A stretch of DNA of 51,581 bases from Acidimicrobiales bacterium (GTDB lineage Bacteria > Actinomycetota > Acidimicrobiia > Acidimicrobiales > SHLQ01). Positions within the stretch are counted from its first letter, which is position 1. The number at the start of each line of letters is the position of its first letter. Of the stretch, positions 1 to 7,671 are shown in pieces. The position numbers were made by a program, and so were the translations under genes. Under the pieces are notes generated by a model. That model did no database searches. It was given only the letters and a program-made list of their open reading frames with translations, and was not told the origin of the DNA. Location: NCBI GenBank assembly GCA_004282895.1, contig SHLQ01000003.1, positions 1 to 51,581 on the forward strand, written 5' to 3'.

Positions 1-1180
1 AGCGCGGCCTGCAGGTCCTCGTTCGCGCGCGTGAGCTGCTCGCGGTCCTCGATCGCCTCGTCGACGAGCTCGAGGAGGAGCGAGCGCGAGCCGCCGCCCG
101 GGCCCTCGACGTCGCCGCCGCCGTTGATCGCATTCGTCGTTTGATCGTCGGCAGCGTGAACAACTCGGAGATCGAGTACGGGGCCAGTGACCCGTCGTCA
201 TTCGGATCAACAATGACGCGAGCGTTCGAGGAACAGGTTCCTGTCGGAGCGGCGTGCTGGAGTGTCCACGTGATGACCGTTCGCTCCCATGGTGCAGCCA
301 CACCGCCAATGAGGCTGCCTTTCACGGCATAGACGGCGCCGGCGGCTGCGAGACCCGCAACGGGGATGAGCCACCACCACGCAGAGAACCCGCTCGTGTC
401 CGAACCGTCGGTGCCCGAGCCGCCGTCCGCAGCGCCCACGACCGTGGTGTCGGTGGCTGAGGACTCGTCCTGAGCGGCGTCGTCGGTTGCGTCGACCTGG
501 TCGTCGCCGGCGTCCGATCCGTCGTCGGGGCTGATCGCCACAACTGTCGAGGTTGGTGCGATTGTCGTCTCGGTCGCAACGGTGGTCGATGATGCGGTAT
601 CCGAGGCGTCACCGGTATCGGTTGCCGTCGTACTCGGCGCGACTGTCGTCGGAGTTGCGGTTGTGGGGGCCGCCGTCGTCGGTGCAACGGTGGTGGCGGG
701 TGCGGTCGTGGTGGTCGCGTTCGGCGCACGGGTCCCGACGCGCACCGATGCCGATCCTGTGGCCGGGCCTCCGGCGCCCTGGAGAACGATGTAGACGGTC
801 TGCAGACCGGAACCGGGCACGGCGCGACCGCCCCATGGTGTTCCGAGCTCTGCATTCGGCGGGTTGTTGAACGATTCACCCGGTCCGGCGCCAGCGAGAT
901 AGAACGCCACGTTCAGCGTGTCGAATGGTCCGCTCACGTACGTGATGTTGACGACCTGGCCGCCTTCCACCGTTGTCAGCAGGACGAGGTAACAGGACGT
1001 CGAGAGCTCCACCGCGACGGTCGCTCCCACCGGCGCCGGCTGGCCGCCGGGGAACGCCGCCTGGTCATCACTGCAATTGAACTCGTTGCCAAGCAGAGGA
1101 GAACTCTGGGCGGCGGCGGCCGGAACCGCGAGAAGCAGGAACGCGAGCGCGACGAAGAGGGGGGAGAGGCGGCGAAACAT
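1..1180 (-). CDS. Secreted Thr/Asp-rich membrane-anchored protein (3' end cut by window edge)
   Basis: Open minus-strand frame from an ATG at 1180 to the window edge. Residues 1-24 are a clear signal peptide (MFRRL then a hydrophobic core ending AAAA). Residues about 25-148 look like a small beta-rich extracellular domain with two cysteines (C36, C63) that could pair. Residues about 150-262 are low-complexity Thr/Ala/Pro then Asp/Ser/Thr, typical of a wall-spanning, possibly glycosylated stalk. A transmembrane helix follows at about 266-285 after WWW. I do not recognise a family. Function is unknown; a cell-surface role is inferred from architecture only. Below base 140 the frame becomes Arg/Ser-rich and looks non-coding, while another minus frame looks coding, so the end of this gene is unsafe. 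Confidence 0.6.
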   Translation of the reverse strand, partial: MFRRLSPLFVALAFLLLAVPAAAAQSSPLLGNEFNCSDDQAAFPGGQPAPVGATVAVELSTSCYLVLLTTVEGGQVVNITYVSGPFDTLNVAFYLAGAGPGESFNNPPNAELGTPWGGRAVPGSGLQTVYIVLQGAGGPATGSASVRVGTRAPNATTTTAPATTVAPTTAAPTTATPTTVAPSTTATDTGDASDTASSTTVATETTIAPTSTVVAISPDDGSDAGDDQVDATDDAAQDESSATDTTVVGAADGGSGTDGSDTSGFSAWWWLIPVAGLAAAGAVYAVKGSLIGGVAAPWERTVITWTLQHAAPTGTCSSNARVIVDPNDDGSLAPYSISELFTLPTIKRRMRSTAAATSRARAAARARSSSSSSTRRSRTASSSRARTRTCRPR

Positions 1181-1315
1181 CCCAACCAGTGTGACAGCTC
1201 ACGCGGTCAGAGTGGTGAAGAAGGGCCAACCGACCCAGAAACGCTGTCGGTCGGCGTGGACACGCGAAACCGGCAACGGCCGCATGGAGATCGCCGGTGT
1301 CGACTCCTGTAGAGA

Positions 1316-1342
1316 GAAAATGCGACGGTCTTCGACCGCCGC
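1316..1342 (-). terminator. Intrinsic terminator of the cold-shock gene
   Basis: On the minus strand, directly after the csp stop codon, two 9-nt arms (GCGGCGGTC and GACCGTCGC, one G-U pair) close a GAA loop and are followed by ATTTT. Stem at 1322-1342, U-tract at 1317-1321. This is the only textbook intrinsic terminator I found in the window. Confidence 0.8.
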
Positions 1343-1347
1343 TGGTC

Positions 1348-1548
1348 TTACATCGGGGTGACTTCGAGAGCCTCGGGACCCTTGCGGCCCGGGCCGATCT
1401 CGAACTGCACCGCTTGGCCCTCTTCGAGGGAGCGGTAGCCGTCGCCGGCAATGTTGGAGTAGTGCACGAAGACGTCATCGCCGTCGTCGCGGGAGATGAA
1501 GCCGTAGCCCTTCTCGTTGTTGAAGAACTTCACGGTGCCAGTAGGCAT
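1348..1548 (-). CDS. Cold-shock domain protein (CspA family)
   Basis: 66-residue single cold-shock domain, the full usual length. It opens with the family signature [16 protein letters not shown] (RNP1) and has DVFVHYSNI (RNP2), the aromatic nucleic-acid-binding surface. CspA proteins bind single-stranded RNA/DNA and act as RNA chaperones in the cytoplasm; several members are not cold-inducible, so induction is not claimed. The ATG at 1548 is preceded by a purine-rich AGAAAGAAG ribosome site. A possible -10 box (TAACCT on the minus strand, 1612-1617) would give a leader of roughly 55-60 nt. Monocistronic, closed by the terminator at 1316-1342. Confidence 0.95.
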   Translation of the reverse strand: MPTGTVKFFNNEKGYGFISRDDGDDVFVHYSNIAGDGYRSLEEGQAVQFEIGPGRKGPEALEVTPM

Positions 1549-1611
1549 AACTTGCTTCTTTCTGTTGCTGCCCGGCGAACCGAGCCACTCAACCAGCGAG
1601 TGTTGGGTATC

Positions 1612-1617
1612 AGGTTA
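1612..1617 (-). promoter_or_regulatory. Possible -10 box for the cold-shock gene
   Basis: TAACCT on the minus strand, about 64 nt before the csp ATG; no good -35 at the usual spacing. The implied leader contains the AGAAAGAAG ribosome site. Confidence 0.3.
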
Positions 1618-1679
1618 TTCCCTCGGGCGCGCGGGCGCTCGTCGTCAATGGGGAATTTCGCGATTCGCTCGGCGCGTAC

Positions 1680-2552
1680 TCAGGCGGCAAGCGGCGGTGC
1701 ACTGGTGCGGCCGAGGCCCATTCCGGCCTGAGTCCATACCGGCAGCGTGTTCGTGACGGGATCAAATTCCATGAGCCACTGCGCCATCCAGGGCGGGTCC
1801 ACGAGGGACTCCGGGTGGAAATCCCGGGTCAAGGAGGAGGCGAGCAGAGGCAGGAGCACCCAGGCCAAGCTGAAGCCCCAACCGATGAGGCGCATCCAGC
1901 GAATGGGATTGAAGACGTGACGCGAGCTGACAAACAGCGCGAGACCACCAAAGAGGGTGAAACCGATGAGGAACACGAAGGCGGTGAGTGTTCCGAGGGG
2001 ATAGAAACGACGCGATCCCTCCGTTGCCACCATCACGTCGTGGGCGACACCTTTGTGCTCGATTTCCTCCGCGAGATGCCACAGGTAAAGTGACGCCGCT
2101 TCGTCGTCGGCACCAGCCATCAGGTCGGTCAAGCGTTCCTCGGTCCAACGGGCCGACGCAAACGCAACAATCTCGAAGGCGGCGGCGAACGCTGCGCCAA
2201 ATGCCGGACTGCGCGAACCTAGCCAACCAAAGATCCGCCGGCCGACACGATCAAGTAGTCGGGCAACGCGGGACTGGGCGAGCAGCTGCTCGTTGAAGTT
2301 TCTGTGCGCCCGGAAGTGGGCGGCCTCCTGGCCGGCCCAGATGTCGACGTTGTGGCGAAGGTCCCGGTCGTCGGACTGGCGGGCGGCCGATCGCACGGCG
2401 CGAATGACGTACGGCTCCGCATGGGGCATCAGTATCGAGATGGCATTGGCCCCACAGGCGAACTCGGGTAGGCGGGGATGCCACGCCGACACGTCGATGT
2501 TGCTGTAGTCGAACGAGATGCGACGAACCACGGGGGTCGAATTACTCTGCAC
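1680..2552 (-). CDS. Predicted metal-dependent hydrolase (PF10118 family)
   Basis: 290 residues. Matches the PF10118 (predicted metal-dependent hydrolase) pattern: an N-terminal RRISFDYS segment, then GQEAAHFRAHRNFN and HLAEEIEHKGVAHDV, whose His and Glu residues probably bind metal in a helical, diiron-like fold. Two hydrophobic segments at about 195-215 and 225-245 suggest membrane attachment. No substrate is established for the family. The start is set at GTG 2552; a second GTG eight codons in, just before VRRIS, is equally possible. It lies 46 nt downstream of a small membrane protein gene on the same strand and may be co-transcribed with it. Confidence 0.8.
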   Translation of the reverse strand: MQSNSTPVVRRISFDYSNIDVSAWHPRLPEFACGANAISILMPHAEPYVIRAVRSAARQSDDRDLRHNVDIWAGQEAAHFRAHRNFNEQLLAQSRVARLLDRVGRRIFGWLGSRSPAFGAAFAAAFEIVAFASARWTEERLTDLMAGADDEAASLYLWHLAEEIEHKGVAHDVMVATEGSRRFYPLGTLTAFVFLIGFTLFGGLALFVSSRHVFNPIRWMRLIGWGFSLAWVLLPLLASSLTRDFHPESLVDPPWMAQWLMEFDPVTNTLPVWTQAGMGLGRTSAPPLAA

Positions 2553-2598
2553 GCTTTTTCTATCGGTATCCGGCGGGGCCGACGTGAGGAGTGGGCGG

Positions 2599-2943
2599 TC
2601 AGCCCGCGAGCAACGTTTGGCTGTCGACGAGAAACAGGACGGCCAGCAAGACGATCACGGCCAGGTTCATTGCGCTCGCCCACCACTTGTACGGGTGATC
2701 CGCTGCGAAGAACCGACGGATACTCAACACATTGAAGACGACGGCGACGACACCGATGAGAATGCCGGCGACCGCACCAACACTCGCCGTGATGCCGATG
2801 AGAGGAGCGACGAACGGGAAGATGACGTACGTCAGCGTGCATCGAATTCCGGAGATGACGACTGACTTCGAGAAGACGCGCTCCGCGGGATCGGATTCGG
2901 GGGTCTGATCAGTTTCCGGAGAGCTGACGGCGGCATCGGTCAT
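2599..2943 (-). CDS. Small conserved membrane protein
   Basis: 114 residues from ATG 2943. An acidic N-terminus of about 25 residues is followed by three or four hydrophobic segments: about 31-50, 52-72 and 90-109. The short cytoplasmic motif FNVLSIRRFFAADHPYKWW between the second and third helix resembles small actinobacterial membrane proteins that I remember only as hypothetical. No enzymatic motif. An in-frame upstream ATG at 3006 would add 21 residues, but 2943 is preferred because the box AGGGTA (TACCCT on the minus strand, 2953-2958) lies 9 nt upstream, suggesting near-leaderless transcription. Divergent from ruvC. Confidence 0.7.
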   Translation of the reverse strand: MTDAAVSSPETDQTPESDPAERVFSKSVVISGIRCTLTYVIFPFVAPLIGITASVGAVAGILIGVVAVVFNVLSIRRFFAADHPYKWWASAMNLAVIVLLAVLFLVDSQTLLAG

Positions 2944-2952
2944 GACCTCGTC

Positions 2953-2958
2953 AGGGTA
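2953..2958 (-). promoter_or_regulatory. -10 box of the small membrane protein gene
   Basis: TACCCT on the minus strand, 9 nt before ATG 2943. Fits the TANNNT pattern seen repeatedly in this window. Confidence 0.4.
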
Positions 2959-3028
2959 CCGAGCTTTGGCCGATGGCGCAGCCTGGGCGACATGAGGATG
3001 GTCCACCGTCGCTTCGGGAGAGTTGGAC

Positions 3029-3034
3029 TAGTGT
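3029..3034 (+). promoter_or_regulatory. -10 box of ruvC (leaderless)
   Basis: TAGTGT, then 7 nt, then the GTG start at 3042; no Shine-Dalgarno between. Transcription would begin at or next to the start codon. Confidence 0.5.
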
Positions 3035-3041
3035 CGTACAG

Positions 3042-3545
3042 GTGTTCGTCCTTGGTATTGATCCCGGACTCACACGCTGCGGCTACGGCTGCATCGAGTG
3101 GTCCGGCCCCAACAAAGTTCGCGCCATCTCCGCGGGGGTGATCAAAACCGACGCCGGTGTGGAGCTGCCGGAACGTCTCGCAACCCTGCAACGGGAGATT
3201 CGATCACTCATCGATGAATTCTCGCCGCAGGCGGTCGCCATCGAGCGGGTGCTCTTTCAGGTGAACGTGCAGACCGCGATGGCGGTCGGCCATGCATCGG
3301 GCGTCGTGATGGCCGAAGCCGCGGCATCCGGGTGCTCCGTGGCGCAGTACAGTCCCAACGAAATCAAGCTGGCCGTCACCGGGTATGGCGCCGCCGACAA
3401 ACAACAGGTGGAGCGAATGGTCCGGGCCCAACTGAAGATCGAGCAGGAACTCAAGCCGGTGGATGCGGCCGACGCAATCGCGGTGGCGTTGTGCCATACG
3501 GCGATCGTCGGCGTTCCTCCCGTACCCAGCGGAGCTACCCGATGA
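3042..3545 (+). CDS. ruvC: Holliday junction resolvase RuvC
   Basis: 167 residues from GTG 3042, the normal length. RuvC is the endonuclease that cuts Holliday junctions moved by RuvAB. The RNase H-like catalytic carboxylates are all present: D7 in GIDPG, E68 in AIERV, D141 and D144 in DAADAIA. An in-frame upstream start at 2973 would add residues with no family match, so GTG 3042 is chosen, supported by the -10 box 7 nt upstream. The stop overlaps the ruvA start (ATGA), and ruvA-ruvB follow, so the three form one operon. Confidence 0.97.
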   Translation: MFVLGIDPGLTRCGYGCIEWSGPNKVRAISAGVIKTDAGVELPERLATLQREIRSLIDEFSPQAVAIERVLFQVNVQTAMAVGHASGVVMAEAAASGCSVAQYSPNEIKLAVTGYGAADKQQVERMVRAQLKIEQELKPVDAADAIAVALCHTAIVGVPPVPSGATR

Positions 3546-4144
3546 TCGGCTCGCTGCGAGGCACTCTGCTCGATGTTGATCGGGATCGGGGAGAGCTGCT
3601 GGTCGAGGTCAACGGCGTCGGTTACCGGGTGAGTGTCACCACCGGCGAGGCCTATACCCATCGGTCCGGCGAAGAGGCCTTCCTGCACATCCATCACCAA
3701 CAACGGGAGGATGCGCAGATTTTGTATGGATTCGCGACGATCGACGAACGTCGTGTGTTCGAAGCGGTGATCTCTGCCCATGGCGTCGGGCCCGCGCTTG
3801 GCCTCGCGATCCTGTCGGTCCACGGACCCGCCGAGCTCAAGGTGGTGCTGGCGAGCGAAGACCTCGATGCATTGTGTTCGGTGCCGGGTGTGGGCAAGAA
3901 GACCGCGACTCGGCTTCTGATCGAGCTGAAGTCGAAGCTTGATCTACCGGATGTGGATCTGTCGGCGATCGAACGGCCGTCGCCGGAGGCAGCAACCCCG
4001 GCGCATGTCGAGGTTCGCCAGGCGCTCGAGTCGCTTGGGTATGTCGGTGATGACATCCGATCCGTTCTGGCCAAACTTCCGGCGGAAGGCGACTCTGCGA
4101 CCCTCACCCGGGATGCGCTGCGGATGATGGCAGAAGGCGTCTGA
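3542..4144 (+). CDS. ruvA: Holliday junction branch migration protein RuvA
   Basis: 200 residues. RuvA binds the four-way junction as a tetramer and loads RuvB. An N-terminal OB-fold (about 1-62, starting MIGSLRGTL), two helix-hairpin-helix motifs ([11 protein letters not shown] near 78 and [13 protein letters not shown] near 115) and a C-terminal RuvB-contact domain (from about 150, ending LTRDALRMM) are visible. The ATG overlaps the ruvC stop, which implies translational coupling. Confidence 0.97.
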   Translation: MIGSLRGTLLDVDRDRGELLVEVNGVGYRVSVTTGEAYTHRSGEEAFLHIHHQQREDAQILYGFATIDERRVFEAVISAHGVGPALGLAILSVHGPAELKVVLASEDLDALCSVPGVGKKTATRLLIELKSKLDLPDVDLSAIERPSPEAATPAHVEVRQALESLGYVGDDIRSVLAKLPAEGDSATLTRDALRMMAEGV

Positions 4145-4145
4145 C

Positions 4146-5183
4146 GTGCGCGAGGAACTGCTGTCGCCTGACGGTGACGACGAGGAACGCACCGAAGAAG
4201 TTGGGCTGCGTCCGCAGTCATTGGAGGACTTCGTCGGTCAGGAGCAGCTGAAGGGGCATCTTCGGGTGATGCTGGAGGCAGCTCGCGGTCGCGAGCAGTC
4301 CATGGGTCACCTGTTGTTCGCCGGGCCACCCGGGCTTGGCAAGACCACCCTGGCCACGATCGTGGCCAACGAGATGGGCGCGACCATCCACGTCACGTCC
4401 GGTCCCGCGCTCGAGAAGGCGGGCGACCTTGCCGCCATTCTCACGAAGCTTGAGGACGGCGACGTGCTCTTCATCGACGAGATCCATCGATTGGCGCGGC
4501 CGGTCGAGGAGGTGCTCTACCCGGCGATGGAGGACTTCCAGCTCGATCTGGTGTTGGGCAAAGGTCCGGCCGCGCGCACGATGCGGCTGCCGGTCGCACA
4601 CTTCACGCTGATTGGGGCAACCACCCGAACCGGCCTCATCACCGGACCACTGCGCGACCGCTTCGACTACCCCGCCCGTCTCGACTACTACGAACCCGAG
4701 GAGTTGCGATCCATTGTTCTGCGTGCCGCCGGGATTCTGGGAGTGGCGATCGATGAGGATGGCGCAACCGAGATCGCTGGCCGAAGCCGGGGTACACCCC
4801 GGATCTCCAATCGGCTTCTTCGTCAGGTCCGCGACTTTGCCGAGGTGGAACGTGACGGCAAGATCACCAATGCGGTGGCGCGCGATGGCCTCGAGTTCTT
4901 TGGGGTCGACGAGCGTGGCCTCGACAAGGCAACCCGCGCGCTGCTGACCTCGCTGTGCACGATGTTCGAGGGCGGCCCGGTTGGGTTGAAGACACTGTCG
5001 ATCAGCGTCAGCGAACCAACCGAAACCGTCGAGGACGTGTACGAGCCCTACCTGATCCAACAGGGTCTGCTCATTCGTACCCCGCAGGGCCGCGTCGCAA
5101 CGGTCGCTGCGTGGCGTCACCTCGGCCTGTCGCCGCCCACGAGCAGCCCCGACCGGGACACACCTCCCGGCTTGTTCGATTAG
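4146..5183 (+). CDS. ruvB: Holliday junction branch migration ATPase RuvB
   Basis: 345 residues from GTG 4146, one base after the ruvA stop. AAA+ motor driving branch migration. Walker [10 protein letters not shown] (60-68), Walker [10 protein letters not shown] (about 106-114), sensor 1 within LIGATTR, arginine finger within GPLRDRF, and a C-terminal winged-helix DNA-binding domain ending in [17 protein letters not shown]. Third gene of the ruvCAB operon. Confidence 0.98.
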   Translation: MREELLSPDGDDEERTEEVGLRPQSLEDFVGQEQLKGHLRVMLEAARGREQSMGHLLFAGPPGLGKTTLATIVANEMGATIHVTSGPALEKAGDLAAILTKLEDGDVLFIDEIHRLARPVEEVLYPAMEDFQLDLVLGKGPAARTMRLPVAHFTLIGATTRTGLITGPLRDRFDYPARLDYYEPEELRSIVLRAAGILGVAIDEDGATEIAGRSRGTPRISNRLLRQVRDFAEVERDGKITNAVARDGLEFFGVDERGLDKATRALLTSLCTMFEGGPVGLKTLSISVSEPTETVEDVYEPYLIQQGLLIRTPQGRVATVAAWRHLGLSPPTSSPDRDTPPGLFD

Positions 5184-5188
5184 ATCGG

Positions 5189-5194
5189 TACGCT
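5189..5194 (+). promoter_or_regulatory. Possible -10 box of queA
   Basis: TACGCT followed by 10 nt and ATG 5205. The spacing is at the long end of the TANNNT pattern; the leader would be only a few bases. Confidence 0.3.
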
Positions 5195-5204
5195 CGGCGT
5201 CGTC

Positions 5205-6236
5205 ATGGCGCTGATCTCCGAGTTCGACTACCCGCTGCCTGCCGATCACATCGCGCAGGTTCCGCTCGCCGACCGCTCGGCGTCGAAACTGCTGGTCGAC
5301 CGCGGCACGGCCGCCCCCGAACACCGAACGGTCGCCGATCTGCCATCCCTGCTGCGTGAGGGCGACCTGCTCGTCGTGAACGACACCCGCGTGTTACCGG
5401 CGCGGATCTTCGCCCGCCGGACCACCGGCGGTCGCACCGAAGTCCTTCTGCTCCAGCCCGACGGACCTGCAGCAACCGCGCTCGCGAGTCCACGCTCTGT
5501 CTGGGAAGCATTGGTCAAGCCGAGTCGAAAGGTCGAATCCGGCACCCAACTCGAGATCGAGGGTGAGTCCGACCTGACAATCACGGTCACCGACGATCTT
5601 GGGGAGGGACGACGTCGCGTGATCATCGAGTCGGAGGACCTGGACGCGGCGCTCGCCCGAATTGGGAACATGCCCCTTCCTCCGTACATCACCACGGCAC
5701 TGGCCGAGCCCGAGCGCTACCAAACCATCTACGCAGATCAACCCGGGAGTGCAGCCGCACCGACCGCAGGACTGCACCTGACGGCCCCGTTGCTCGACGA
5801 GCTGCGGTCCCGTGGTGTCGGTGTGGCCACCGTGGACCTCATCGTCGGCCTCGACACGTTTCGCCCGGTGCAGGTCGAAGATCTCGACGACCATCGGATG
5901 CACAGTGAGCGCTACCACATCCCCGATGACACGCTCTCCGCACTCGAGACCGCAGCACGGGTGGTCGCCGTCGGCACCACCACCGTGCGGGCCCTGGAGT
6001 CCTCCGTTCGGCGGGGCCCGACCGGCTCGACCGACCTCTTCATTCGTCGCCCGTTCGACTTCGCCGTCGTCGATCTGATGATGACGAACTTCCACATGCC
6101 CAAGTCCACGTTGTTGGTGATGATCGACGCGTTCATCGGCTCGCGATGGCGGTCGTTGTATGAGCAGGCACTGGACGCGGACTACCGGTTCCTGTCCTTT
6201 GGTGACGCGATGCTGCTAGACCGGCACGCACGATGA
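5205..6236 (+). CDS. queA: S-adenosylmethionine:tRNA ribosyltransferase-isomerase
   Basis: 343 residues, normal length. QueA adds the epoxycyclopentane moiety from SAM to preQ1 at position 34 of tRNA, giving epoxyqueuosine. Family blocks include FDYPLPADHIAQ at the N-terminus, VVNDTRVLPARIF, AAPTAGLHLT and NFHMPKSTLLVMI near the end. The stop overlaps the tgt start (ATGA), so the two queuosine enzymes are coupled. Queuosine genes are uncommon in Actinobacteria as I know the phylum, and their place between ruvB and yajC matches other bacterial phyla. Confidence 0.97.
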   Translation: MALISEFDYPLPADHIAQVPLADRSASKLLVDRGTAAPEHRTVADLPSLLREGDLLVVNDTRVLPARIFARRTTGGRTEVLLLQPDGPAATALASPRSVWEALVKPSRKVESGTQLEIEGESDLTITVTDDLGEGRRRVIIESEDLDAALARIGNMPLPPYITTALAEPERYQTIYADQPGSAAAPTAGLHLTAPLLDELRSRGVGVATVDLIVGLDTFRPVQVEDLDDHRMHSERYHIPDDTLSALETAARVVAVGTTTVRALESSVRRGPTGSTDLFIRRPFDFAVVDLMMTNFHMPKSTLLVMIDAFIGSRWRSLYEQALDADYRFLSFGDAMLLDRHAR

Positions 6237-7342
6237 AGGCCACCTTCGATCTCGAACACAAGGATGGCGATGCCCGCGCCGGCACCGTCACCACCGGCCG
6301 GGGCACCTTCTCGACGCCGTGTTTCATGCCCGTGGGAACCAGGGGAGCGGTCAAACACCTGTCGTCGAAAGACCTGTCCGAACTGGGGGCGCAGGTCATC
6401 CTCGGCAACACCTACCACTTGATGCTCCGTCCGGGGTCAGACATCGTCGAGTCGCTTGGCGGCCTCGGAAAGTTCGCCAACTGGGACGGACACACCCTCA
6501 CCGACTCCGGCGGCTATCAGGTGTTCAGCCTCGAACCGAAGATCAGCGACGAAGGAGCAATCTTCAAGAGCGTGTATGACGGGAGCAAGATCTCGCTGAC
6601 GCCTGAAGGGGCGGTCGACACACAGATCGCGATCGGTGCCGACATCCAGATGGTGCTCGACGTGTGTAGCGCACTGCCCAGCTCTGACGCGGTGATCCGA
6701 GAAGCGTTGGACCGCACGGCGTTGTGGGCGACCCGCGCCCGTTCCCGGTTCCTCGGTCACCCAACTGCATCGGAGCGGCTGAGCCAGTTCGGCATCGTGC
6801 AAGGTGGAATCGACCTGGCGATGCGAGCCGAGAGTGCCCAGCGAACCGTGGAGCTCGACTTCGACGGATATGCGGTCGGCGGACTGTCGGTGGGGGAACA
6901 TCGAACGCAATGGCATGAGCCGCTACGGGCGGCCACGGATCAGCTGCCGGCGGATCAGCCTCGGTATTTCATGGGTCTGGGCGACCCCGCGGGCATCGTT
7001 GACGCGGTCGCGCGCGGTATAGACATGTTCGATTGTGTTCTGCCGACTCGGTTGGCCCGCCACGGCACACTGCTGACCTCGCAGGGACGGATGAACCTGA
7101 CTCGCGCCGAATTCGCAAAGAGCGACGACCCGATCGATCCCGCCTATCCGGATTCGCCGGTCGCCGGATGGTCGCGGGGGTACCTCCGGCACCTGTTGCA
7201 GGTCAAGGAACCAACGGCCGCGCGCCTACTCACCATTCACAATCTCTGGTGGCTTCTCCGGTTCGTGGACGACATGCGCACGTCCATCACGAATGGCACG
7301 TTTGAGACGTTCGCTGCGGGTGTGCACGAGCAATGGAGCTGA
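6233..7342 (+). CDS. tgt: tRNA-guanine(34) transglycosylase lacking zinc-ligand cysteines
   Basis: 369 residues. TGT exchanges guanine-34 for preQ1 in GUN-anticodon tRNAs. The catalytic core is intact: D91 in LTDSGGYQVF, GIVQGG at 187-192, and the nucleophile D267 in FDCVLPTRLARHG. However, the C-terminal zinc site, normally C-x-C-x2-C before SRAYLRHL plus a histidine in LLTIHNL, has no cysteines: residues 299-313 read DPIDPAYPDSPVAGW. H336 remains. The fold flanking the site (WSRGYLRHLL) is otherwise conserved. Either zinc is not needed in this lineage or the C-terminal subdomain is stabilised otherwise. Coupled to queA. Confidence 0.93.
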   Translation: MKATFDLEHKDGDARAGTVTTGRGTFSTPCFMPVGTRGAVKHLSSKDLSELGAQVILGNTYHLMLRPGSDIVESLGGLGKFANWDGHTLTDSGGYQVFSLEPKISDEGAIFKSVYDGSKISLTPEGAVDTQIAIGADIQMVLDVCSALPSSDAVIREALDRTALWATRARSRFLGHPTASERLSQFGIVQGGIDLAMRAESAQRTVELDFDGYAVGGLSVGEHRTQWHEPLRAATDQLPADQPRYFMGLGDPAGIVDAVARGIDMFDCVLPTRLARHGTLLTSQGRMNLTRAEFAKSDDPIDPAYPDSPVAGWSRGYLRHLLQVKEPTAARLLTIHNLWWLLRFVDDMRTSITNGTFETFAAGVHEQWS

Positions 7343-7346
7343 GGAG

Positions 7347-7352
7347 TAACCT
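7347..7352 (+). promoter_or_regulatory. Possible -10 box of yajC-secDF
   Basis: TAACCT 29 nt upstream of the yajC GTG. A GGGGAG Shine-Dalgarno at about 7372-7377 lies in the implied short leader. Confidence 0.3.
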
Positions 7353-7381
7353 CAGAGGCTGACCTAGTCGGGGAGCGACTC

Positions 7382-7666
7382 GTGCCAACAATTCTTCTGC
7401 TCGCGCTGCTGGTCGGCATGTGGGTACTGATCTTTCTGCCACAACAACGTCGCATGAAGGCGCATCAGGCCCTCGTGGCCTCCGTCAAGGAAGGTGACCG
7501 CGTCTTGTTGTCCTCCGGGGTCTACGGCAGCGTCACCGAAGTCATGGATTCGGCGTTGTACCTCGAGGTGGCCGATGGCATCGAGATCCTCGTGAGCAGG
7601 ACGCAGCTGCAGGAGATCCTCGAGGCATTTCCAACCGAACTGCCTGCCGCTGCCGAAGAGGAATAA
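7382..7666 (+). CDS. yajC: Preprotein translocase accessory subunit YajC
   Basis: 94 residues from GTG 7382, with GGGGAG 4-5 nt upstream. A single N-terminal membrane helix (about 2-20) is followed by the family motif FLPQQRRMKAHQ and a soluble domain with VKEGDRVLLSSGVYGSV. YajC associates with SecDF in the inner membrane. The 5-nt gap to secD places it in the secDF operon. Confidence 0.95.
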   Translation: MPTILLLALLVGMWVLIFLPQQRRMKAHQALVASVKEGDRVLLSSGVYGSVTEVMDSALYLEVADGIEILVSRTQLQEILEAFPTELPAAAEEE

Positions 7667-7671
7667 GCCAC

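Noticed and set aside
3..332. Plus-strand frame open from the window start, helical-looking (ELLAVLDRLVDELEEERARA)
   Set aside because: Its third codon positions are less GC-rich than those of the competing minus frame, and its second half overlaps the secreted protein frame without protein-like sequence.
582..794. Val/Ala-rich plus-strand frame that looks like a membrane segment
   Set aside because: It is the reverse of the Thr/Ala codon repeats of the secreted protein on the minus strand, which has a signal peptide, stalk and membrane anchor.
2553..2598. T-run at 2555-2559 as a terminator
   Set aside because: On the minus strand, the direction of the flanking genes, it reads as A's, and no GC stem precedes it in a usable orientation.
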